Source: Gaoshiqia sp050298035
Lineage (GTDB): Bacteria; Bacteroidota; Bacteroidia; Bacteroidales; Prolixibacteraceae
Reading direction: 5' to 3'
Assembly: GCA_050298035.1 (NCBI GenBank)
Contig: JBNKTK010000006.1
Coordinates: forward strand, 1-61,571
DNA: 61,571 nt
Both the position numbers and the translations under genes were made by a program. The notes under the pieces were generated by a model that had not been told where the DNA came from, made no database searches, and saw only the letters and a list, made by a program, of their open reading frames with translations. Positions 26,257 through 33,802 of this stretch are shown here, piece after piece; position 1 is the stretch's first letter; each line of letters starts with the position of its first letter.

Positions 26257-26870
26257 CTTTCTGGATGCTGGTCCCGATAGTTATCGGGACTTGATCCTCG
26301 ATTCTGGATTCTTCTTTGCGTCTTTGCGTGAAATATACTGGATTATGGATGCTTGATTCTCGATATTTGATTCTGGATACTCAAAACTCGAAACTCAAAA
26401 CTTCTTCGCGCCTTTGCGTGAAATAAACTCGATTCTAGATACTGGATGCTTGATTCCCGAAACTGGAAACTGAAAACTGGAAACTTCTTAGCGTCTTCGT
26501 GTTCTATTAATTCCTCCGCGCCATTGTGCCTCTGCGTGAAATATACTTGACACTCGATTCTTGATCCTGGATGCCCGAAACTACTATGTGCCTTATGTGA
26601 CTATGTGGTTCAGATTAGTCATTGGTCATTTTGGTCATTAGTGATTGGTGAAACTCGAAACTTCTTCGCGTCTTTGCGTGAAAATAAATAACCACATAGG
26701 CATATAGTACACATAGAAATAATCAAAATAGATCCCTTCGTGCCTTAGTGTCTTCGTGTTCTATTAATTCCTCCGCGCCTCTGTGGTGAAAATCGCTAAC
26801 CGGATTCTCGTTGCTCGATTCTGGATACTCGAAACTTCATCCCTTTTTCTTAATCTCGAATTGATGTAAA
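26257..26870. repeat. Text-like degenerate intergenic repeats
   Basis: No gene. The stretch is made of recurring phrases: TTCGCGTCTTTGCGTGAAAT and variants at about 26315, 26403 and 26653; CTTCGTGTTCTATTAATTCC twice (about 26493 and 26753); GATTCTGGATACTCGAAACT and variants many times; and a CACATAGGCATATAGTACAC section. It opens with the palindrome at 26271-26290, which may end rlmI transcription. Such strings recur in Bacteroidota genomes; origin unknown. Confidence 0.75.
26271..26290. terminator. Perfect 20-bp palindrome after rlmI
   Basis: GTCCCGATAGTTATCGGGAC is a complete palindrome of the same CCCGATA...TATCGGG family found inside the 177-bp repeats. It has no T-run, so termination is possible but unproven. 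Confidence 0.45.
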
Positions 26871-26886
26871 AAAAACAGAGAAGTCA

Positions 26887-26916
26887 TTTGCGGATTCAAA
26901 ACAATCTCTAAATTTG
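26887..26916 (+). promoter_or_regulatory. Promoter of the RRM protein gene
   Basis: TTTG at 26887-26890, then 18 bp, then TAAATTTG at 26909-26916. Transcription should begin near 26923, giving a leader of about 235 nt before the start codon at 27159. Confidence 0.65.
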
Positions 26917-26965
26917 TATACAGCTATGGTGTAGTGACTTGTAAATTCTTTCACATGAAAGCGAA

Positions 26966-27036
26966 CCTACCTTCCATGTTTAACGATTTTCTTCTCATGA
27001 CCATTTCTTTGAATGATTGTATTTTTAAAAGGTAGG
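26966..27036 (+). promoter_or_regulatory. Structured 5' leader of the RRM gene
   Basis: CCTACCTT (26966-26973) can pair with AAGGTAGG (27029-27036) inside the predicted 235-nt leader, enclosing a 55-nt loop. Long structured leaders are common for cold-shock genes; that function is inferred here, not shown. Confidence 0.35.
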
Positions 27037-27158
27037 GTCATTAGCTTTTAGGTTTCTGTGATTCTTTCATTATTTCCAAAAGGTAATCTCCGGTCCGAAA
27101 ATTCAACGATCCTGCCTGATGCGTATTTAATGATTTATTTAATTTTTATTTTTCAATT

Positions 27159-27485
27159 ATGAACATTTACGTAGGGAATTTGAATTACAACCTTAAGGAA
27201 GAAGAACTTACAGAACTTTTCGCTCAGTTTGGTGAAGTTGTTTCTGTGAAAATTGTAAAAGACCAGGAGACCGGACGGGCCAAAGGATTTGGTTTCGTTG
27301 AGATGGCCGATGCCAGCGAAGGCGCTGAAGCAATTGAAAAATTGGATGGTGCAGACGTTGGGGGCAGGAACATTAAAGTTAACGAGGCAAAACCAAGACC
27401 GGAAAGAGGTCAAAGACCAGCCGGAAGATCTGATCGTTTTCAGCGTCCGCAGCAACGTCCTGGACAAAGACGTGATCGCTACTAG
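27159..27485 (+). CDS. RRM-domain RNA-binding protein
   Basis: A single RNA recognition motif occupies residues 1-80, with RNP2 IYVGNL at 3-8 and RNP1 KGFGFVEM at 42-49. It is followed by a basic, Arg/Gln/Pro-rich tail (QRPQQRPGQRRDRY) that probably adds non-specific RNA affinity. At 108 residues this is the usual Bacteroidota RBP, which in Bacteroides acts as a global post-transcriptional regulator, taking the place of Hfq-like chaperones. A promoter with long leader and a strong terminator make it a one-gene unit. Confidence 0.93.
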   Translation: MNIYVGNLNYNLKEEELTELFAQFGEVVSVKIVKDQETGRAKGFGFVEMADASEGAEAIEKLDGADVGGRNIKVNEAKPRPERGQRPAGRSDRFQRPQQRPGQRRDRY

Positions 27486-27515
27486 GAAGAAGCCTTTAAA
27501 CAGACTTAATGATAG

Positions 27516-27547
27516 AGGTTCGTCAGTATTTACTGGCGAACCTTTTT
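27516..27547 (+). terminator. Terminator of the RRM gene
   Basis: AGGTTCGTCAG and CTGGCGAACCT pair around TATTTA with one G-U pair and run into five T residues, 31 bp after the stop codon. Confidence 0.9.
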
Positions 27548-27662
27548 GTTTTAAAACCTGTGTTCTACTAATTTATATTGCAAGTCACCCCTAAAGAGGT
27601 TGTCTAAAAAGGTCAGCTTCTTGTTTTTATGCTTACAATTCATAAGCAAATTACGGGAAGCC

Positions 27663-27796
27663 GGGCTGAAAGCCCAGTTGAATTCAGCCCAATGCAAAAC
27701 GAAGTGACGCGTTGGGACTAAAAGCCAGAAAGGAAAATCTTACGTCCTGTAAGGACAACTTAATCAATTTTGTTATTAAAACTGGGCTTTCAGCCC
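27663..27796. repeat. Inverted-repeat element with 17-bp perfect arms
   Basis: GGGCTGAAAGCCCAGTT (27663-27679) is exactly complementary to AACTGGGCTTTCAGCCC (27780-27796). Each arm is itself a small palindrome (GGGCT-GAA-AGCCC), and a third hairpin, GTCCTGTAAGGAC, lies inside. No reading frame. It is a REP/MITE-like element in the gap 27486-27928; apart from the terminator at 27516 nothing else was seen there. Confidence 0.7.
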
Positions 27797-27928
27797 GTTG
27801 TTTATGCCGAATATTAAATACCCAAGGCGTTGCCTCAGGCTGAATTAAGCATGCCCTTCAGTCATAAACTTTCAAAATGTACGTAAACCATTATTCAAGT
27901 TTACTTTTTAGTGCATCCCCTCTTTGTT

Positions 27929-28375
27929 TTAAAACTGATCGGCCAAGAGCCCGCAAACCGTTTCGAGGAACAGGCTGTCATCTTCTTTAAACGGGGCAGG
28001 AGAGTGGCTGTCAATATCAATTTCGGCCACAAATTCGCCATCTTTCAGCACGGGCACTACAATTTCCGATTGGACATCAATACTGCACGAGATGTAGTTG
28101 TCAACCTGCGTGACGTCCTGCACCACCATTGTTTTCTTCTTTTCTGCTACCTGTCCGCAAATGCCTTTACCAACGGCAATGTGCGTATGCTCGGTAGGTT
28201 TGCCCGCGTATGGCCCCAATACCAAACCACCATCGTGCAGCATGTAAAAGCCAACCCAATCGTAGTGATAAATTTTTTCTTTCAGCAAAGTGCAAACCTG
28301 TTGCAGCAAATCATCCGGCTTTTCAGCTATTAGCATCCGAACCTCATTCAATGTTGACTCAAAAACAGCTTCCAT
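27929..28375 (-). CDS. GAF-domain protein, free methionine-(R)-sulfoxide reductase-like
   Basis: A single GAF domain of 148 residues with the fRMsr pattern: YDWVGFYM, LVLGPYAGKP, GKGICG (Cys73) and the ISCSID/SEIVVP strand (Cys97). In E. coli MsrC three cysteines (84, 94, 118) take part in catalysis. Here the equivalents of 94 and 118 are present, but the position of Cys84 is occupied by a non-Cys residue near Glu62. Two-cysteine members still reduce free methionine-R-sulfoxide in some species, so activity is plausible. Cytoplasmic; stands alone upstream of pyrBI. Confidence 0.82.
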   Translation of the reverse strand: MEAVFESTLNEVRMLIAEKPDDLLQQVCTLLKEKIYHYDWVGFYMLHDGGLVLGPYAGKPTEHTHIAVGKGICGQVAEKKKTMVVQDVTQVDNYISCSIDVQSEIVVPVLKDGEFVAEIDIDSHSPAPFKEDDSLFLETVCGLLADQF

Positions 28376-28406
28376 TCGTTGTCGATTTTGTTACCCGGAG
28401 AATAGT

Positions 28407-28877
28407 TTACTTTATCACCATCTGGTGTTCGTGGGTAATTTTCTCGCAGTATTTGCATTTCAACGCCAGCGGTTCTTTATACACAACTTTAAATGATGTG
28501 GTAATCGATTCGTTGTTGGTAATGCACTTCGGGTTGAAACATTTGACGATGCCCACAACATAATCGGGCACTTCGACCACTTTTTTCTCAACTACTTCGT
28601 AATCGCGGATGATATTCAGGTTGGCATGCGGCGCAATCAACGCGATCCGGTTAATATCGTCGTCCGCAAAAAACTGGTTCGATACTTTTATGATGGCTTT
28701 GCTTCCCAGCTTCCCGCTGTCGAGGTTGGCCCCAAACGTGATCATGTTACCGGTCTTGTCCAACTCGAGGATTGAAATCACCTTAAACAGGTTTTCGGAT
28801 GGGATATGATCGATGACGGTACCTTCGCTGATGGCGCTGACTTTCAGTTTGAGTTTCTTTTTTTCCGGGTCTTTCAT
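28407..28877 (-). CDS. pyrI: Aspartate carbamoyltransferase regulatory subunit
   Basis: Binds CTP/ATP and holds the catalytic trimers of aspartate transcarbamoylase together. 156 residues with an N-terminal nucleotide-binding domain (residues ~10-100, GTVIDHIPS) and a C-terminal zinc domain with four cysteines at 113, 118, 141 and 144 (CFNPKC ... CKYC). It lies 7 bp downstream of pyrB, so both subunits come from one message under the control region at 29824-30020. Confidence 0.96.
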   Translation of the reverse strand: MKDPEKKKLKLKVSAISEGTVIDHIPSENLFKVISILELDKTGNMITFGANLDSGKLGSKAIIKVSNQFFADDDINRIALIAPHANLNIIRDYEVVEKKVVEVPDYVVGIVKCFNPKCITNNESITTSFKVVYKEPLALKCKYCEKITHEHQMVIK

Positions 28878-28884
28878 GGCGTGG

Positions 28885-29793
28885 TTATTTTAAGTTTAGG
28901 GTGTGGGCAATAATGGCTTCGCGGGCATAAACACCATTTCGGGCTTGTTCGAAATAGTAGGCTTTCTCGTTTTGATCAACATCGGGGTGGATTTCGTTCA
29001 CCCGTGGCAGCGGATGCAAAATGCGCATGTTTGGCTTTGTATTTTTTAGCATGCTGTTCCGCAGGATATACACGTTTTTCACCTGCTCGTATTCAATCGG
29101 GTCGGAGAAACGTTCCTTTTGCACCCTTGTCATGTATACAATGTCTGCCTCCGAAATAATGTCGGTGAATTCGCGGTGTTCGAAATACCTGATGCCCTTG
29201 TCTCTCAGGTAGATTTTGTATTCCTCCGGCATTTGCAGTTCGTCTGGTGCAATAAAGTTGAAAATAGGGTTCTCGAACTGCGACATGGCCATCAGCAGCG
29301 AATGTACCGTGCGCCCGTATTTCAGGTCGCCAACCATGAAAATATTCAGGTTGTCCAGTGTTTTCTGTGTTTTGATGATGGAGTACATGTCAAGCAGGGT
29401 CTGGGTCGGGTGCTGGTTGGCCCCGTCGCCGGCATTGATAATTGGCACTGAAGAGATTTCTGATGCATACCGGGCGCTCCCTTCAAGCGGGTGGCGCATC
29501 ACAATCAGGTCGGCATAATTGGACACCATGCGGATGGTGTCGTGCAGGGTTTCGCCTTTGGTCACGCTGGACGAGCTGGAGTCGGAGAACCCGATAATTC
29601 GTCCACCCAGTCGGTTGATGGCCGTCTCGAAGCTGAGCCTCGTGCGGGTTGACGGTTCAAAAAACAGCGATGCAACAACTTTTCCGTCGAGCAGCTTTTG
29701 ATTCGGGTTCTTTTCAAAATCCGCGGCCAGTTCCATGATACGGAGGTACTCTTCCTTCGTATAGTCGGTGATGGATATCAGATCTTTCTTCAT
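28885..29793 (-). CDS. pyrB: Aspartate carbamoyltransferase catalytic subunit
   Basis: First committed step of pyrimidine synthesis: carbamoyl phosphate plus aspartate to carbamoyl aspartate. 302 residues, full length. The carbamoyl-phosphate loop is FFEPSTRTRLSF (STRTR at 48-52); the later signatures HPTQTLLDMY and HPLPRVNEI are intact. With pyrI it should form the allosteric dodecamer. Its start is only 31 bp after a strong intrinsic terminator, and the space between contains no promoter match, so expression is expected to depend on read-through of that terminator. Confidence 0.97.
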   Translation of the reverse strand: MKKDLISITDYTKEEYLRIMELAADFEKNPNQKLLDGKVVASLFFEPSTRTRLSFETAINRLGGRIIGFSDSSSSSVTKGETLHDTIRMVSNYADLIVMRHPLEGSARYASEISSVPIINAGDGANQHPTQTLLDMYSIIKTQKTLDNLNIFMVGDLKYGRTVHSLLMAMSQFENPIFNFIAPDELQMPEEYKIYLRDKGIRYFEHREFTDIISEADIVYMTRVQKERFSDPIEYEQVKNVYILRNSMLKNTKPNMRILHPLPRVNEIHPDVDQNEKAYYFEQARNGVYAREAIIAHTLNLK

Positions 29794-29823
29794 TTATCGT
29801 TTTTTTAGTTTTTTTTCTTTTCG

Positions 29824-29862
29824 CAAAAAAAAACCAACAGGAATAGAATTCACTGTTGGTTT
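29824..29862 (-). terminator. Intrinsic terminator acting as pyrBI attenuator
   Basis: On the minus strand AAACCAACAG and CTGTTGGTTT form a perfect 10-bp stem with a 12-nt loop, ending in nine T residues. It lies 31 bp upstream of the pyrB start and on the coding strand. It could instead end transcription of the upstream YigZ gene (226 bp away), but then pyrB would be left without a visible promoter. Confidence 0.85.
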
Positions 29863-30005
29863 CTCATTACCGGTAATCCCGGCAACCAATTATGGTCAAA
29901 ATGATGTTTCAATGTAATAACGTTACGTCTGAGTTTTGGGAAAACATTTGTCGAGCGGTTCATGCCACTCATGGAAAATTCATATTGAATGACCAGACGT
30001 TTCAT
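29850..30005 (-). CDS. Putative 51-codon leader peptide upstream of pyrBI
   Basis: ATG at 30005, stop TGA at 29852-29850. The stop codon falls in the loop of the attenuator hairpin and the last codons form its 5' arm. The peptide begins MKRLVIQYEF, is basic and contains runs such as LKHHFDH, and matches no family I know. The E. coli pyrBI leader peptide (44 residues) also overlaps its attenuator, so a translating ribosome keeping close to RNA polymerase would block the hairpin when UTP is low. The arrangement is seen directly; translation is inferred. A -7 element at 30013-30020 would start the RNA almost at the ATG. Confidence 0.5.
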   Translation of the reverse strand: MKRLVIQYEFSMSGMNRSTNVFPKLRRNVITLKHHFDHNWLPGLPVMRNQQ

Positions 30006-30012
30006 TAAAATC

Positions 30013-30020
30013 CAAAATTA
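30013..30020 (-). promoter_or_regulatory. Candidate -7 element for the pyrBI leader
   Basis: TAATTTTG on the minus strand matches TAnnTTTG. Transcription would begin near 30006-30009, before both the leader reading frame and the attenuator. A -33 TTTG is not clear (an ATTG lies nearby). Confidence 0.5.
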
Positions 30021-30087
30021 AAGATTGCAATTTTTAAAATGTATGATTTTGAACATGATTTATTACCGTTTTATTAACAGAAGCTGG

Positions 30088-30690
30088 TTATTCAATCAAC
30101 TGAACAACAACCCCTTCAATTTTTCTGAATAATTCAAATATCCGCTCTGCTTCACTTTCCCGTATGGCTGATTTAATCCTGCAGCGCAAATCGAATTCAT
30201 TTTTTTTCTGCGGGAGATTTTCGTCCTTGAATACTTTCATGACGTTGTTCATGTTCAGGTAATCAAATTCAACCCAAAAGCCGGTTTCAACAAGTTTATC
30301 AACTAATTCGGCATTATTCAGCGCATCTGCTGCGGCCTCCCGGTAAGCATTGATCAGTCCGCTTACACCCAGCAAGGTTCCGCCAAAATAACGGACAACA
30401 ACAACCAAAATATTGGTCAGGTCTAATCGCTGTATTTGTCCCAGGATAGGCTTCCCGGCCGTTGATGAAGGCTCCCCGTCGTCGTTTGCCCGGAATAACT
30501 TTTTATCGGCTCCCAAACGCCAGGCATAGCAGTGGTGGCGTGCCGAGAAATGTTCTTTCTTCAGCGCCTGCACCAGTTCTTTTATTTCATCTTCCGATTC
30601 AACAGGGTAGGCGTATGCCAGGAACTTGCTGCCTTTATCCTTGAATATCCCTTCAACGGGCTTTGCAATCGTTTTATACGAATCGGTCAT
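30088..30690 (-). CDS. YigZ/IMPACT family protein
   Basis: 200-residue member of the UPF0029 (YigZ, IMPACT) family. The N-terminal domain has the conserved FKDKGSKFLAYAYPV and the signature DDGEPSSTAGKPIL, followed by the conserved RYFGGTLLGVSGLI. The C-terminal ferredoxin-like domain is present but diverged. Eukaryotic IMPACT modulates Gcn2; the bacterial role is not settled, though nucleotide or RNA binding has been suggested. It starts 45 bp downstream of dnaA on the same strand, so it may be co-transcribed with it. Confidence 0.9.
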   Translation of the reverse strand: MTDSYKTIAKPVEGIFKDKGSKFLAYAYPVESEDEIKELVQALKKEHFSARHHCYAWRLGADKKLFRANDDGEPSSTAGKPILGQIQRLDLTNILVVVVRYFGGTLLGVSGLINAYREAAADALNNAELVDKLVETGFWVEFDYLNMNNVMKVFKDENLPQKKNEFDLRCRIKSAIRESEAERIFELFRKIEGVVVQLIE

Positions 30691-30735
30691 CTTTCCGGGT
30701 TAAAAAAAAGGCAGATCAACCGACCTGCCTGTTAT

Positions 30736-32166
30736 CTACATTTTCAATTTCTTTTCTATTTCGTCAACAAACAGCCTGAAGCTCTTATCAGTTTCAATCA
30801 GGTTGCTGACCGTTTTGCAGGCGTGCAGCACGGTCGCATGGTCTTTGTTGCCAATTTGCGACCCGATCGAGGCCAGCGATGATTTGGTCATGTTCTTTGA
30901 GAAATACATGGCTAGCTGACGGGCCTGAACGATCTCGCGTTTCCTTGTTTTGACCTGCAGATTATCAACCGACATGTTGAAATAGTCGCAAACAACTTTG
31001 GAAATGTAATCGATTGAAAGTTCTCTTTTTGAGCTTTTTACCAGTTTGTTGATCATGTCGCTGGCCAGCTCAATGGTAATTTCTTTCTTATTTAAAGTTG
31101 ACTGGGCCAGTAACGAAACCAGGGCGCCTTCCAACTCACGAACGTTATTGTTGATATGAGACGCAATGTACTCCAGCACTTCATCACTGATCTCAATACC
31201 GTCTTTATAGGTTTTGCGCTTCAGAATCTCCATGCGCGTTTCAAAATCAGGCACCTGCAAATCGGCAGTCAGCCCCCACTTGAAGCGCGAAAGTAACCGC
31301 TGTTCCATGCCTTTCAGCTCGATTGGCGGTTTGTCCGATGTCAGGATTAACTGCTTGCCGCTTTGGTGCAAATGGTTGAAGATGTGGAAGAAAGTTTCCT
31401 GCGTTTTTTCTTTGCCGGCAAACTCCTGTACGTCATCCAAAATTAGCACGTCAATCATTTGGTAGAAATGAAGGAAATCATTCCGGTTATTGTTGCGTGT
31501 TGCTTCGGTAAACTGTGTCTGGAATTTGTTGGCATTGACATACAAAACGACCTTGTCCGGAAAACGTTCTTTTACTTCAATTCCAATTGCATGCGCCAGG
31601 TGGGTCTTTCCTAAACCTGAATTCCCGTAGATCATCAATGGGTTAAAGGCTGTACCTCCCGGATTCTGGGCTACCGCATATCCTGCACTGCGAGCCAACC
31701 GGTTACATTCTCCTTCAACGAAATTCTCAAACGTGTTATCCGGTTTTAATTGCGGATCAACCTGCAGTTTTTGAATGCCCGGAATGATAAAGGGATTCTT
31801 TATCGATGGTTTCCCCTCTGTTTTCAATGGTACACTAAGGGGTTTGTTCTGAATCTTGTTGTTATTGTTGGTTGGATACTTGACTGTATAGGGTTGGGCA
31901 TTGGTTTGATTATTGCCCATGACCACTACGTATTCCAGTTTGGCATCCTGGCCAACTTCCTTGCGTAATGTCTTTCTGAGCAGATCAATGTATTGCTCTT
32001 CCAGGTATTCATAAAAAAACGGACTTGGAACCTGGATAGTTAATACTTGTGTGTCAAGTTTCAACGGAAGAATGGGTTCAAACCACGTTTTAAAACTAAT
32101 TGCAGGAACATTATCCCTAATCACAGAGAGACAGCGGTTCCATACAGCAAGATGATTGTTACTCAT
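30736..32166 (-). CDS. dnaA: Chromosomal replication initiator protein
   Basis: AAA+ ATPase that opens the replication origin. 476 residues: domain I at ~1-85 (WNRCLSVIRDNV), an Asn/Gln/Lys-rich linker at ~86-140, the AAA+ module with P-loop GNSGLGKT at 181-188 and Walker B VLILDDVQEF, and the C-terminal DNA-binding domain with the DnaA signature GNKDHATVLHAC. The gene is intact. The 275 bp upstream are AT-rich but contain no perfect DnaA box, so an origin there cannot be claimed. Confidence 0.98.
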   Translation of the reverse strand: MSNNHLAVWNRCLSVIRDNVPAISFKTWFEPILPLKLDTQVLTIQVPSPFFYEYLEEQYIDLLRKTLRKEVGQDAKLEYVVVMGNNQTNAQPYTVKYPTNNNNKIQNKPLSVPLKTEGKPSIKNPFIIPGIQKLQVDPQLKPDNTFENFVEGECNRLARSAGYAVAQNPGGTAFNPLMIYGNSGLGKTHLAHAIGIEVKERFPDKVVLYVNANKFQTQFTEATRNNNRNDFLHFYQMIDVLILDDVQEFAGKEKTQETFFHIFNHLHQSGKQLILTSDKPPIELKGMEQRLLSRFKWGLTADLQVPDFETRMEILKRKTYKDGIEISDEVLEYIASHINNNVRELEGALVSLLAQSTLNKKEITIELASDMINKLVKSSKRELSIDYISKVVCDYFNMSVDNLQVKTRKREIVQARQLAMYFSKNMTKSSLASIGSQIGNKDHATVLHACKTVSNLIETDKSFRLFVDEIEKKLKM

Positions 32167-32441
32167 TTTGAACAGCAGGATTAATATAATTCGACAAAAG
32201 TTTTCCCTATTTTTTTTCCCGGAAACAAATTTGTTGAAAAAAAAAGTATTAAAAAAATAAAATTTGCCTTGACTTTTTAAAAATAATTATAATGGCTTTA
32301 GAAGTCAGGCAATTACTTTTTTGATTTTTTTAGATGTTATATAACTACTTGATTACTAGTAATATAATCATTTGATTTTCTCTAACCCTCGGAAATAAAG
32401 AGAGTTAAGGTGGAAATTTATAATTTCAATTATGAAAAGTG

Positions 32442-33704
32442 TTATTTGCTGCTTTTCCTGAAAGCTTTTTCCAGCTTGACTTGTCGCCCATTTTTAAACG
32501 CAACAATACTTGCATCCGGGAAAACCCGCTTTGCATTTTCGTTTAACTCAATAATCTCATCCAGGTTATTCGAACCTCCCGTCATGTAATTATAAATGCC
32601 GGAAATTTCAATTTCTTCAATCTGCTGAAAGCTTTTGAATAAAGAGTTATTCGTATCCAATGGGGTAGGACTGGATATCAAATGGACTTTGAACAAGTAA
32701 TCCTTATTTGAAGAATCGTTAATCTTTCTGGGTGAAATGTAAATATCCTTGCCCAAATCAAACGCAGAAAAATGAACATATCGTTTGGGGTTATTCCTTA
32801 GGTCCTTGAGCAGAAAGTCAAGACTTGAACTCAGTTCAGTAAGGTTATTGTACAATGTCGGATCATTAACAAGCATGCCAGCTGTTCCTTCATTGGAATT
32901 AACTTTCGCTAAAATCTGGTTGATTCCGCTGGCAGCTTCAGAGAAGTCTGTCATTAGCTTAGCCAGTTGCATGTCGGCAATGCTGTCACTAATGTCAGAA
33001 AAGTTTTGTGCAATATTTGAGAAATTGCCGGAACTGTTTCCCAACTCAGTTGTCAGTTTATTCAGGTTATCCAGAATCGATTTGATGTTTCCGCTTTCCG
33101 ATGTCATCAGTTGGTTTAGCTGGTCAGAAGTCTCTCGCAGGTTTAAAATGGTTTGATTGATGTGCGCAAAACTCTCGGAGAGGTTTTTCCGGGCTTCTTC
33201 ATTAAAAATATAGGTTACAACCGTAATGGCCGAATCGAGTGATGCCAGTAGTTGTTCAGCTTTATTTTTTAGCGGAAGTACCTGCATGCTAACCTGTTCT
33301 TTCAAATCGCCCTCAATTGTCCCGGGAATTGTATCATCTTCCAGGTAGTACTCGTCTGATTGATTTATAAGCAGTTTTATTGATTTTGTCCCCATAATGT
33401 CGCTCGATACGATACGGGCAACTGAACCTTTAGGTATCCTGAAATCTCCGGCCAGTGAGAAACAAACAACAAGTCTGCCATCATTTTTTTCAGAGAAATC
33501 AATCTCTTTTACTTGTCCAACCTGGTAGCCATTCATCGTGATGGCACTCGATTCCAGTAGCCCGTCAATATGGTCATAAACGGCATAATAGGTCGTATTT
33601 TGATTGAAGAAGTCAATACCTTTCAGGTAATTCATTCCCCAAATAAAAACGGCTATGCTAAATGTTATCAGTATTCCGAGTTTTGTGTATCTGGATAATT
33701 TCAT
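32442..33704 (-). CDS. MCE/MlaD-family lipid transport protein with C-terminal SPOR-like domain
   Basis: A periplasmic protein anchored by one N-terminal membrane helix (LGILITFSIAVFIWGMNYL). The MCE domain spans ~38-115 (YDHIDGLLESSAITMNGYQV, GDFRIPKGSVARIVS). A long helical region ~165-300 with repeated hydrophobic/Asn positions should form the tube or coiled coil. MlaD-type proteins move phospholipids between membranes. Residues ~337-420 are extra: they align with the C-terminal SPOR-like domain of the neighbouring amidase, ending VFPDASIVAFKNGRQVKLEK against KFPGAFVVAFEDENQIPLRK. Typical MlaD homologues lack such a tail. No MlaE/MlaF genes are adjacent. Confidence 0.88.
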   Translation of the reverse strand: MKLSRYTKLGILITFSIAVFIWGMNYLKGIDFFNQNTTYYAVYDHIDGLLESSAITMNGYQVGQVKEIDFSEKNDGRLVVCFSLAGDFRIPKGSVARIVSSDIMGTKSIKLLINQSDEYYLEDDTIPGTIEGDLKEQVSMQVLPLKNKAEQLLASLDSAITVVTYIFNEEARKNLSESFAHINQTILNLRETSDQLNQLMTSESGNIKSILDNLNKLTTELGNSSGNFSNIAQNFSDISDSIADMQLAKLMTDFSEAASGINQILAKVNSNEGTAGMLVNDPTLYNNLTELSSSLDFLLKDLRNNPKRYVHFSAFDLGKDIYISPRKINDSSNKDYLFKVHLISSPTPLDTNNSLFKSFQQIEEIEISGIYNYMTGGSNNLDEIIELNENAKRVFPDASIVAFKNGRQVKLEKAFRKSSK

Positions 33705-33802
33705 CAGGTCGTGTTTTTAATTGAAAGAATAAGGACGTTTATTTTATTCGATAATACAATATTAAGAAGCATTATGCTACGAAACAAACAACGCGGGGAA
33801 CT

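Noticed and set aside
32167..32441. AT-rich region upstream of dnaA as a replication origin
   Set aside because: No perfect DnaA box (TTATCCACA) was found on either strand; the only near match, TTATCTACA near 30733, is single and at the other end of dnaA. GC-skew over the whole chromosome would be needed.
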